Source of the DNA: Bin87 sp965220095
Lineage (GTDB): Bacteria > Chloroflexota > Dehalococcoidia > Lucifugimonadales > UBA3495
Assembly (NCBI GenBank): GCA_965220095.1
Contig: OZ244805.1
Location: 372,001 to 436,000 of the forward strand
Length of the DNA: 64,000 nucleotides
Direction: 5' to 3'
Shown piece after piece: positions 29,020-37,296 of the stretch (the stretch's first letter is position 1; each line of letters opens with the position of its first letter). The notes beneath the pieces are model-generated. The model saw only the letters and a list, made by a program, of their open reading frames with translations. It did no database searches and was not told the origin of the DNA. Both the position numbers and the translations under genes were made by a program.

Positions 29020-29588
29020 GCCAGCTAATTCCGGCGGTACGGTCCCAGTCAGATCATTGTCGCCGAGGTTCAGCGATTCCAGATTGCTCAGCTCGCCGAG
29101 TTCTGGCGGTATCTCGCCGCTGAACCGGTTGCCTCAAACGAATATCCTTTGCAGGTTCGCGAGCTTGCCCAGTTCCGCCGGTACCTCCCCGCTCAGCTGG
29201 TTTTGCGCCAGATCCAACCTGACCAGACCACTCAGGTTGCACACCGTAGATGGTAGTTCACCACTCAGCTGGTTCTGTCCCAGGTCCAGGTGCCTCAGGC
29301 TGTACAGGTCGCCCAGGCTGGCTGGTATTTGGCCGGTCAAGCCGTTCTCAAGAAGCGCCAACTGGGTGACCAGGCCATCATCGTCGACGGTCACTCCGTG
29401 CCACTCGCCCACCTGGGCGTCGCTCAACCAGCCCGTGCTGTCGGTCCAGTCCGACCCGGCCCTGGCCTCATAGAGCGCGACCAACACGGCACGCTCGCGT
29501 TCCGCCGGCGCCAGCGTGGGCTCCGGAGTCGGAATGGCGGTCGGCGTCGGTGTCGCAGTGGCAGTAGGCCGCAGTGCTATAATCCCGC
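29020..29588 (-). pseudogene. Leucine-rich-repeat protein remnant
   Basis: Read on the minus strand from the PGM start: a Thr/Pro linker (TATATPTPTAIPTPEPT), then 'LVALYEARAGSDWTDSTGW', an opening common to bacterial and plant-type LRR proteins, then repeats of the form 'LRHLDLGQNQLSGELPSTVCNLSG' and 'LVRLDLAQNQLSGEVPAELGKLAN'. A stop after 'LQRIFV' (near 29134) is followed in the same frame by two further repeats (GNRFSGEIPPEL, DNDLTGTVPPELAG) up to the IS21 end. The N-terminus is missing and IS21 copy 3 cuts the C-terminus. Probably once a secreted surface protein. Confidence 0.75.
29578..29583 (+). promoter_or_regulatory. -10 box TATAAT placed for a leaderless start
   Basis: A perfect TATAAT ends 6 bp before the ATG at 29590, so transcription would begin at or beside the start codon. 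No good -35 is seen and no Shine-Dalgarno precedes the ATG. Confidence 0.45.
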
Positions 29589-29589
29589 C

Positions 29590-30983
29590 ATGGCTTCCCC
29601 TATCAAGTTCGGGACCGATGGTTGGCGCGGCATCATCGCCAAGGATTTCACCTTTGCCAACGTGGCGCGCTGCTCCCAGGGTCTAGCCGACTACCTGCGC
29701 GCCGACGGTTCGGCCGGCGACGGCCTGGTGGTGGACTACGACACCAGGTTCGCCTCACCCGAGTTCGCGGCGACCGTGGCTTCGGTGATCGCCGGCAATG
29801 ATATTGCCGTGAGCCTGCTCCGACGCCGGTGGTCAGTCATCAAGTGGTGCACAGTGGTGCGGCCGGCGGAGTGGTGATCACGTCCAGTCATAATCCGGCG
29901 GCGTGGAGCGGGTTCAAGTTCAAATCGGCGCAGGGCGGCAGCGCCAGTCAGGCCACGACGGACGTACTGGAGCTGTGCATCGCGAGGCCGCCGAGGACCA
30001 TGGCCCTGGATGCAGATCGCGATGCGGGCCTGGTCGAGGACATTGACCCGGCTCCAGCGTACCGGGAATCCATCGCCAGCCTGGTGAACTTGGACGCCAT
30101 CCGCGCCGGCGGACTCGACGTGATCGTGGACGCGATGCACGGCGCCGGCGCCGGGTTCATTCCGGGGATGCTGAAAGGCGACACGACCACCGTCACCGAG
30201 TTGCGCGCCGAGGTGAACCCGTCCTTTCCTGGAATGGCACAGCCGGAGCCCATCGCCCATAACCTGACTGAACTCTGCCACCGCGTGCCCAATGATGGCG
30301 CGTCGGCCGGCCTGACGCTGGACGGGGACGCTGACCGCATCGGCCTGGTGGATGAAAACGGGCGGTTCGTCAGCACCCTGGAGGTGTTCTCGCTGTTGGC
30401 GCTGTACCTGCTGGAGCGGGGCGACCGGGGCACGTTGGTCAAGGGCGTGACCGCGTCGGTTATGCTGAACAAGCTGGCCCAACGCTACCGCGTGGATATC
30501 GCCGAGATGCCGGTCGGGTTTAAGAACATCGGCCCGCGCTTCCTAGCGGACGACGCCCTGCTGGTAGTCGAGGAGAGCGGGGGTTACGCCTTCCGAGGCC
30601 ACATCCCGGAGCGGGACGGGATCCTGAGCGGACTGTTGCTGCTGGAATACATGGCCGTCGCCGGGATGACGGCGTCCGGAATGGTAGGCCATCTGTTCGA
30701 CCTGGTTGGTGAGCATCGCTACGAGCGGCGGGACGTTGGGTTCAACCCGGCGCACAGGGCGTCGATCATGGAGAGACTTTCCGGCGAGCCGCTCACCGCG
30801 CTGGCCGGTATGCCCGTGCGCGGCATGGACGAAATCGACGGACGTCGCCGGATGCTGGACGTCGGGTGGCTCGCCGCCCGTTTCTCAGGCGCCGAGCCGT
30901 TGCTGCGGATATATCGCGAGGTGGACACCGCGCCCAACGTGACGCGCCTGCTGGACGCGATGCAGGCCCACCCGGGTGTCTGA
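29590..30983 (+). pseudogene. Phosphoglucomutase/phosphomannomutase, frameshifted
   Basis: Alpha-D-phosphohexomutase that would interconvert hexose 1- and 6-phosphates. The N-terminus 'IKFGTDGWRGIIAKDFTFANVARCSQGLADYL' is in one frame to about 29820. The frame then changes: 'VVSHQVVHSGAAGGVVITSSHNPAAW' continues from about 29829 to the TGA at 30981. The active-site Ser loop (TSSHNP), metal-binding loop (LDGDADRIG), sugar loop (VEESGGYAFRG) and C-terminal domain are all present, so a single indel near 29825 separates two otherwise normal parts (~464 aa total). A sequencing or assembly error is possible. Downstream nitronate monooxygenase starts 12 bp after the stop. Confidence 0.85.
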
Positions 30984-30994
30984 ACGGACCGGCT

Positions 30995-31960
30995 GTGCTA
31001 CGCACCCGATTCAGCGACCTGCTGGGGCTGACGCTCCCGGTGATGAATGCGCCGATGAGTGACCACAGCGGCGGCAAACTGGCGGCGGCGGTGTCGCAGG
31101 CCGGCGGGCTGGGCACCTTCGGCGGCAGCAACGGCTTCGGACCGGATTGGCTCCGGCAGCAGATCCAGCACATCCGAGCCACTACCGACCGGCCATTCGG
31201 GGTCGGGTTCATCACCCATCTCATCGAGGCTGACCCCGAGAACTTTGAGATCGTCCTGGAGGAAAGGGTCCCTGTGGTCATTTTCTCGTTCAGTGGCCCG
31301 CGGCCGTGGTTAGAGCGGGCCAAGGATGTGGGAGCGACCGCCATTTGCCAGGTGCAGTCCCTGGAAGGCGCCAGAGTAGCTGCTGACGCCGAGGCGGACG
31401 TGCTCCTGGCCCAGGGCAATGAGGCCGGTGGACATACCGGCGGGATGAATCTGCTGTCCCTGCTTACCGCTATGGTGGAGAAGTACCCACAAATTCCCGT
31501 GCTGGCCGCGGGAGGCATCACAACGGGTCGGACTTTGGCGGCCGTCCTGGCCGCCGGCGCCGAAGGAGCGTCCCTGGGTACTGCCCTGCTGGCTACTCCG
31601 GAAGCCGTGGAGGTGCCGGATGCTTTCAAGGAGCGCATCCTGCTGTCTGATGGCCAGGATACGGCCTTTACGCGGCTGTACGATCTGCTGGGCAACACAC
31701 CCTGGCCGGATGGCATTGCAGGGCGAGTTTACCGCAACCGGCTGGTTCGGGAGTGGGACGGCAGGGATGCTGAAATAATGGAGCACCGGGAAGAACTGGC
31801 CTCGGACGTGGCCGCGGCCAGGGCTCGTCACGATCCGGAGCTTTCGTCCGTCTACATGGGGCAGGGGGCCGGAGCGGTGAACGCCATTCGCCCCGCTGCC
31901 GAAGTGGTCGACGACATTTGCCAGGAGGCGGAGCGGATATTGCTGAGTTTGAGGGGTTGA
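30995..31960 (+). CDS. Nitronate monooxygenase-like FMN enzyme
   Basis: 321 aa TIM-barrel of the 2-nitropropane dioxygenase/nitronate monooxygenase family. 'LRTRFSDLLGLTLPVMNAPM' is the standard opening. 'AAAVSQAGGLGTFGG', the catalytic/FMN segment 'AQGNEAGGHTGGMNLLSLL' and the phosphate-binding 'PVLAAGGITTGRTLAAVLAAGAEGASLGTALLAT' follow in the usual order. Members oxidise alkyl nitronates using FMN; relatives act as enoyl reductases. Start GTG 30995, 12 bp after the phosphohexomutase stop, suggesting co-transcription. An upstream in-frame start inside the preceding gene is less likely. Confidence 0.9.
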   Translation: MLRTRFSDLLGLTLPVMNAPMSDHSGGKLAAAVSQAGGLGTFGGSNGFGPDWLRQQIQHIRATTDRPFGVGFITHLIEADPENFEIVLEERVPVVIFSFSGPRPWLERAKDVGATAICQVQSLEGARVAADAEADVLLAQGNEAGGHTGGMNLLSLLTAMVEKYPQIPVLAAGGITTGRTLAAVLAAGAEGASLGTALLATPEAVEVPDAFKERILLSDGQDTAFTRLYDLLGNTPWPDGIAGRVYRNRLVREWDGRDAEIMEHREELASDVAAARARHDPELSSVYMGQGAGAVNAIRPAAEVVDDICQEAERILLSLRG

Positions 31961-32255
31961 TCGGTCCTATTGTTCCGCCAGGGTCAGCCTGCGGCCATTC
32001 GAAGCAATCGCGCGGGGGTGTTCAACCGGTCACCACAACGCGACGTATAGATAAGTGAGGCTTAGCCAGGGAATACGCCAGCCCGATACGGCGAATGTTC
32101 GCCAATATACTAAGCTAAGCCTCAATCCACCGAAAAGATGAGTGTCGCGGCGAGTTGAAGGGGTAACAAGGTGCTCCTGTGCTTCTGGGATAATGGTTTT
32201 TGGAACAGGAAACCCACCAGAAACAGGGAGCACCCAATAGCAACCGTGTTGGATG
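31961..32255. other. Non-coding stretch with an inverted repeat, left of IS110
   Basis: Contains TGAGGCTTAG at about 32056 and CTAAGCCTCA at about 32116, an inverted pair ~50 bp apart. It may be a terminator for the upstream gene or part of the IS110 flank. No gene seen. Confidence 0.4.
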
Positions 32256-33098
32256 TCAAGCATTGATCACAAGGGGATCCCAGCGCTGACCGCTTTTCAC
32301 AATGCTGTTCATGATGATCAGCAGCTTGCGCATACATGCGGTGAGAGCAACTTTCTTGGGCTTGCCGGCAGCCAACAGCCGTTGGTAAAAATCCCGGATT
32401 GCCGGGTTGCAACGAGAGGCTGTCAAGGCGCCCATATAGAGCGCGGCACGCACCCGGGCTCGGCCTCCCCAGATGGAGCGTTTGCCTCGCATGGCGCCGC
32501 TATCTCGGTTCATTGGCGCCACTCCAACCAGGGCGGCGATCTGCTTGCGGTCCAACGCGCCCAGTTCTGGGAGATGCGCAAGGAGCACGCAGGAGATTTG
32601 CGCTCCCACGCCGGGAATTGACCGGAGCAGGTCGTCCTGCTCACGCCGAACCGGACTCCGGCGGTTCTACTCTGCGACCAACCTGGTCATCAACTGGCGG
32701 CGACGGACCGTCAATGCGTTGAGTTCCTGAGTATCGTGGTCAGGTAATGGACGTACCTCGGGGCGAACCGCCTCGGCAAAATGGGCCCAGACATGAGCAT
32801 CCAGGGCGTCAGTCTTGGCCAGCCTCCCCGTGGATTTGGCAAAATCCCGGACCGGTCGGGGGTTGACCACGGCCACCGGCAAACTGGCGGCGGCCAATGC
32901 GGCGGCCAGAGGAACCTCCAGGCCACCCGTGGCTTCCATTACTACCCCAGCGGGCTTCAGATCCTGCAGCTTGGCGACAAGTAGTGCGACCTCCGCTTCG
33001 TCATAAGGCGTATGCCAACTGTGGCCTGTCGGTCGGACGGCGATATCCACCCCGTCCTTGGCGACATCGACCCCCACGTACGTAGTTGGTTGTTCCAT
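32256..33098 (-). pseudogene. IS110-family transposase with in-frame amber stop
   Basis: The N-terminal DEDD domain has Asp in YVGVDVAKDG, Glu in VVMEATGG, and Asp pair in KTDALDAHVWAHF. The C-terminal Tnp-20 domain has IPGVGAQISCVLLAHLPEL and APMNRDSGAMRGKRSIWGGR. The two halves are in the same frame but separated by TAG at 32667-32669 (TRLVAE*NRRSP). ATG 33096-33098 follows GGAGGTGGGA. Without suppression the element is inactive. IS110 has no simple terminal repeats, so its limits were not set. Confidence 0.88.
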
Positions 33099-33099
33099 T

Positions 33100-33750
33100 C
33101 CCACCTCCGGTAAGACGCTGGCCCAGTCTTGCAAGATACGAGCTTGGTTAGCTCAGGCAACCGTTCGGGCTCTGTGGAGTTTGAGTGCGGCGACCCTTGC
33201 TACTGTGCGGCCTTCTACGGCCCAGATCTCACCGGTCTGCCGCACCCGATCTGGTGGTGAGAGGTTGTCCCTCACCGAAATCAACATACAAGATGCTACT
33301 ACTTGACCATCCCGACCGCATCTGATTAACGACAATTAGTCCTGCCGGTAGCGTCGACTATTCTTGCCGATCGAGATGGGCAATCATCCAGACCTCCGGC
33401 GAACTCTTGCGCGGGACACCGGTTGTGCAGATACACGGTGAGGGCGAACTCTATTGATACCCCATCTGATTCGCGCAAGGGTCATTACGTAAACCGATCC
33501 GTGCGGGGATTCCGCCCGCCAGGCTCACGACGGATTTCGTCGGCCCGTTTTGGACCCTCTCGATTACGGATGCGCCGCATCATCCGCCCCCAGGTCGTCG
33601 CTCCAGCCATCCAATCCACGCCCGATGCGACGCATTCCGTCGCCACCATAACGCACCTGGCATTCAGCCTTGCGGGGACCATTTTGATACCGGACTGCGC
33701 CCCGCCCAAGCGCCTTTCGCCTGCGTTCTTTCCGCAGCTCTCGACGGCTC
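33100..33750. other. Non-coding stretch, no gene supported
   Basis: Part is the upstream end of IS110. The rest has several overlapping open frames on both strands without ribosome-binding sites or family resemblance. Confidence 0.5.
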
Positions 33751-34019
33751 CTATTTACAGTAGCGGGCGTAGTCGGCCCTGATCTTCCCCACGGTGAACT
33801 CCCCCCGCTCCAGCTGACCGCGCAACCGCTCCTCCACCGCCTCGGCGCGAGCGTTACGGTGCCGCTGGCGCTGGACACGGTCAGGCGATACAGAGCGGTG
33901 TTGGTGTCCGTCATGCATCCGGCGTATCGACGCACCATACGGTCGTCGGTGTCCAACCCGCAGGCCAACCCGACCCACAGGCAGACCATTATCGTCAGCG
34001 TGTTCAACAACCGATGCAC
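33751..34019 (-). pseudogene. Possible small exported protein, frameshifted
   Basis: The frame from ATG 34019 reads 'MHRLLNTLTIMVCLWVGLACG', signal-peptide-like, then 'DTDDRMVRRYAGCMTDTNTALYRLTVSSASG'. It then continues best in a second frame as 'RAEAVEERLRGQLERGEFTVGKIRADYARYCK' to the stop at 33751. The shift lies near 33855. No family recognised; the two-frame reading is an inference from composition. Confidence 0.35.
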
Positions 34020-34055
34020 GGTTCGTTCTTCCCAGCGCCGTATGACACGCGTTCG

Positions 34056-34310
34056 TCAAGGGCGCCGCAAGCCACTGGACCGCTGGTCCGGCATCCTCTC
34101 GCCGAACAGATCGGACGCCACCGCACCCGGGTCGTTCCAACTCAGCGTAACGTTGTCATGCGTTGCCGTGTTGGACAACCCCGCCGGCCAAGCCGACGGT
34201 TCATCGCTGCTCTGCGCCGACCTGGGCTGGATCATTACCAGCAGGGCCACCAGCGCGATTGCCGCGACGGAGAACAGTGCAGCGGATTTCAGTGCGAGTT
34301 TGGTATTCAT
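34056..34310 (-). CDS. N-terminal fragment of a secreted (fibronectin-like) protein
   Basis: 84 aa with a signal peptide (LALKSAALFSVAAIALVALLVMIQP), then 'SNTATHDNVTLSWNDPGAV', which resembles the first strands of a fibronectin type III domain, then an abrupt end. Probably the 5' remnant of a longer secreted protein. The end of IS66 copy 1 lies 16 bp upstream of the ATG, so the native promoter has been displaced. Confidence 0.5.
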   Translation of the reverse strand: MNTKLALKSAALFSVAAIALVALLVMIQPRSAQSSDEPSAWPAGLSNTATHDNVTLSWNDPGAVASDLFGERMPDQRSSGLRRP

Positions 34311-34927
34311 GGCTTCCTTGGTGACCGTAACAGTTCAGAGTCGAGGGGATCTGAGCAGCTGACGGCAGGCGGTCAGTGGGTTGAGACCTTGCACCCGCCA
34401 GGTGCCGAAGATGGATGCCAAGGTCATCTTGCTCTGTGTGCCTTGCTCCGAGCGGGTGCCGCCGCTGATCTTGCGACTGATGACCAGGTGGCGCAGGCTG
34501 CGCTCGGCGGCGTTGTTGTCCGCTGGCACGTCCGGTTCGGCCACAAAGACAAAGAGTTCCCTGATGTGGCGCTCGATGCGTCGGCACAGCTTGGCCTGGG
34601 TTGCCGACGGGTCGTGCCGGAAGGATTGGCCGAGGGCCAGCAGTTGTCGTTCCAGGGCCAGTTGGGCGGTGCGCCGCCGCTTGGCCTGGGGATGAGTGAA
34701 GGCTTTGGCCCGGTCGTAAATCCCGTGGACAGCGTCGGCCCACCTGGCCAGTGGCGCAGCATCGGGGTAGCGGGTTCGCTGGTCGTGGATGTCCCGCAGC
34801 AGGTTGGCCCAGCAGCGTTGTTTGGGGCCATCATAATGGTGGTAGGCAGCGTAGCAATCGCTGACCAATACTCCGGAGAAAGCATCGCTCAGCGCCTCGT
34901 CCACGACTGTTTTGCCCCCGATCCCAC

Positions 34928-34959
34928 CGCAGGAAGTAGCGTTCGCAGGAAGTAGCGTT
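34928..34959. repeat. 16-bp tandem duplication in IS66 copy 1
   Basis: CGCAGGAAGTAGCGTT twice; IS66 copy 2 has one near-identical copy. Shifts the transposase frame. Confidence 0.85.
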
Positions 34960-35012
34960 CGGTGGGGGTGCTGAAAGTCCACACGTAGCCGTTGGCCCCA
35001 TGCTGACGCCAG

Positions 35013-35040
35013 CCGGTTTCGTCGGCCCGGTTTCGTCGGC
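35013..35040. repeat. 14-bp tandem duplication in IS66 copy 1
   Basis: CCGGTTTCGTCGGC twice, next to the first catalytic Asp codon; single in IS66 copy 2. Confidence 0.85.
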
Positions 35041-35542
35041 GTGGACCACTGGGCTGGCGCGGATGCGGTCCAGGATCGCGGCCACTGCCGGTTGGGCCCG
35101 CTGCGCCGTGCGATGGATGGCGCTCACGATGGCTCCCACGCTGAGGCGCAACTGATGCACGGTGTCCAGATACCACTGGACGCTGCGGATGGGCAGCCGC
35201 CCCTCCTCCCGCAGCGTGGCGATCAGGCTGAGCACGTTGACGCCGCGGCGCTGCCGCCCCAGTGCCACGAGGTCCAGTTCCGCGGTGGGCACTCGGCGCC
35301 GCTGACACCCGGGGCAGATCCGGGCCATATAGACATGCTCGGTAACTTCCGCCGGAACTTGGGGCAACTCGATGACCTCCCGGGTGCGGTGGGTCCAACC
35401 GCCGGACAACTGGGTTCCGCAGTCGGGACAGTGGTCCATGGCGTGCTCCACCCGTCGGGTGGGCGTCAGGCGGGCGCGGGCAAAGCCGTGCGGCCTTGGC
35501 TTGCGGGGCCCTTTGGGCTGGGCCGGTTTCCGGTCGGCTTTG

Positions 35543-36999
35543 CTGGACTTTCCGCATTTCAAGCGGCGTAAGCAAGCGAATCTACAAGTCGGTGGTACAG
35601 GGCGACCGGGAGTTCCTGAATGTCGGGGTCGGTGGCCGACGTTGAAAAACCCTCCGACTCCAGCCACAGTTGGCGTCTGACCAGGGCGATGGCGTCCACG
35701 AAGGTCGGCGACGGCTTGTCATACCAAGCGGCCTTGCGTTGGGTCATGGGGCGCTGTTTTTGCAACGCGTGAGCGGCCAGGGTGGTCCAGGAGAAGAGAC
35801 CCAGCAGGACAGGCGTGGTGCGGGCGATGGCCAGGTCGGACCACTGGCGCTGGGTCTCCACGCCCAGGTGGGTACGCACCTCCTGAAAGGTGACCTCCAG
35901 TTGCCAGCGCAGGACAAACCATTCCAGGATCTGGGTCGGGTCCGCCGATGGGTCGGTACACAGCAAAGCCTGGGTGGCGAAGGCGCCCTGGGGATCGCGG
36001 ATCAGCACCCAGCGAATGAGGACGGGAGGCTTGCCGGAGCGGTACCAGACTGCCGTCTGGGAGGTGAGTTCCACCGTGCGGGTGGCGCCGTTATACCAGG
36101 CCACGGCCACACTGGCCCAAGTTGCCTGGGGCTGGTCGAGGAGGGCCTTCAGCGACGGTCGCCGCGCGCCTTTCAGCGGCGGGCGGCCCTGCTGACCCGG
36201 CTGACGGGCCGGTGCTGGCGCATAGAGAGCGGCGTCCAGACGTAGTCTGGCAATGAGGGTAACGGGTTCACGGAGGGATTGGCAGCAGTGGAGCAGATCC
36301 AGCACGGCGTAGCTGTTGTCGCCCACCAGCGCCAGCGGTCGCTGCGGCAGCCAGCGCCTCAGTTGCATGACCATCTGCCGCGCCCAGTCGGTGAGTTTCT
36401 TGTGTCGGCGTCCCTGCTGCTGGTAGTACCGCGTCGAGGGCGCCAGCACGGTGAGCGCCGGCAAGGCCCAATGGCGTCCGGCCCAGGGCACGTGGCCCAG
36501 CCACATCAGAGAGATCCAGCGCAGGCCGCTGGCCTTGACCAGTTGCTGGCGGCTGGAACGCACCGCATCGCGGTAGATGCCCCGACCTTTGATCTTGGCG
36601 CCGCGACGCCGTTCCAGGGTTTCGTCGATGCCGAAGATCAACGGGCCGTCGCCGCGGTCCAGGTGCTGGAGCAGCAGCACCAGCAGGATGCGGGCCGCTG
36701 CACGGGACGACCACACCGCCCGATTGAGCACCTCATGGTAGCGGGCGTAGTCGCGCTGGTCGCTGCGGCCCATGACGCGCAGTGCCGCCGCCACGGTGCG
36801 CTGACCCGGGGTCAGGATCGCGCCGATCAGCAGCACCTGGGCTTTCCGCCAAGTCGGGTTGGTAAACAGCGTTGCGAAGGGACCGACAACGGCTACAATT
36901 GCATCGGGCAGGGTGAGCATGGCTGGACCTTTAGTGAGATTTGGGTCAGGCCAGCTTACCCTGCCTTTATACTTTTTCTAAATTTTGCGTAAAGTCCAG
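35543..36999 (-). mobile_element. IS4-family element, copy 6 (1457 bp, intact form, perfect TSD)
   Basis: Inverted termini CTGGACTTTCCGC / GCGTAAAGTCCAG. CTTTG at 35538-35542 and 37000-37004. Inserted in IS66 copy 1. The left-end sequence (GGACTTTACGCAAAATTT) differs from the split copies (GGCTTTACGCATAATTT), marking a separate subgroup. Confidence 0.93.
35559..36920 (-). CDS. IS4-family transposase, intact
   Basis: 453 aa, one uninterrupted frame from ATG 36918-36920. DDE residues: Asp in FGIDETLERRRGAK, Asp in LVGDNSYAVLDLLH, Glu in RWQLEVTFQEVRTHLG (YREK-like region). The site where the split copies carry the 26-bp repeat reads QMVMQLRRWLPQRPLAL here. This product, with copy 7, is the likely source of transposase for all seven copies, since all share the outer termini. 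Confidence 0.93.
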   Translation of the reverse strand: MLTLPDAIVAVVGPFATLFTNPTWRKAQVLLIGAILTPGQRTVAAALRVMGRSDQRDYARYHEVLNRAVWSSRAAARILLVLLLQHLDRGDGPLIFGIDETLERRRGAKIKGRGIYRDAVRSSRQQLVKASGLRWISLMWLGHVPWAGRHWALPALTVLAPSTRYYQQQGRRHKKLTDWARQMVMQLRRWLPQRPLALVGDNSYAVLDLLHCCQSLREPVTLIARLRLDAALYAPAPARQPGQQGRPPLKGARRPSLKALLDQPQATWASVAVAWYNGATRTVELTSQTAVWYRSGKPPVLIRWVLIRDPQGAFATQALLCTDPSADPTQILEWFVLRWQLEVTFQEVRTHLGVETQRQWSDLAIARTTPVLLGLFSWTTLAAHALQKQRPMTQRKAAWYDKPSPTFVDAIALVRRQLWLESEGFSTSATDPDIQELPVALYHRLVDSLAYAA

Positions 37000-37019
37000 C
37001 TTTGGCATTGGGTTTGAGG

Positions 37020-37081
37020 CCGGGCATCCGGCGGGAGTTCGCGGGTTTGGCCGGGCATCCGGCGGGAGTTCGCGGGTTTGG
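37020..37081. repeat. 31-bp tandem duplication in IS66 copy 1
   Basis: Two perfect adjacent copies starting CCGGGCATCCGGCGGGAG. Removing one restores 'SRRMPGLKPNA', matching 'PPRMPGLKAKS' in copy 2. Confidence 0.88.
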
Positions 37082-37296
37082 CCTGGCCTTCCAACTAGGC
37101 AATCCGTTTCTCCAAGCGCGCAATGATCGCCTGCTGCCGGACGATGAGGGCAATGAGAACGTCGCGGTCGGCGGTGGTCAGGTCAACTTCAGTATCCGTG
37201 CCCTGTATATGACATAACCACCGCCACCCGTGCCAGCATTCGGCAACCCGCCTTCGGCCAATTCACCTCACCAAGTCTGAACTGTTACCTGTCCCG

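Larger units (their letters stand above)
34335..37199 (-). pseudogene. IS66 transposase (TnpC), heavily damaged
   Basis: Compared with copy 2 (37305-38684): the start codon is ACG (37197-37199) instead of ATG; GAG of 'RIAELEGQ' is TAG; three tandem duplications of 31, 14 and 16 bp (37020-37081, 35013-35040, 34928-34959) each shift the frame; IS4 copy 6 is inserted at 35543. The zinc-finger-like CPDCGTQL..CPGCQRRR, the first Asp (HADETG), the second Asp (VSDCYAAYHHYDG) and the Glu (NNAAERSLR) are all still recognisable. Confidence 0.9.
34327..37288 (-). mobile_element. IS66-family element, copy 1 (carries IS4 copy 6)
   Basis: Ends GTAACAGTTCAGAG at 34327 and, reversed, GTAACAGTTCAGACTT at 37288, typical IS66 GTAA termini. 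Without the IS4 and its duplicate it is ~1500 bp. 8-bp flanks (TGGTGACC, CTGTCCCG) do not match. The right flank 8-mer is exactly the gap to IS66 copy 2. Confidence 0.85.

Noticed and set aside
32030..32412. Minus-strand open frames at the left edge of IS110
   Set aside because: They overlap the transposase C-terminus in another frame and contain no protein-like motif.
33423..33782. 119-aa plus-strand open frame
   Set aside because: Low-complexity Arg/Pro/Ser composition without RBS or family; overlaps the minus-strand remnant at 33751.
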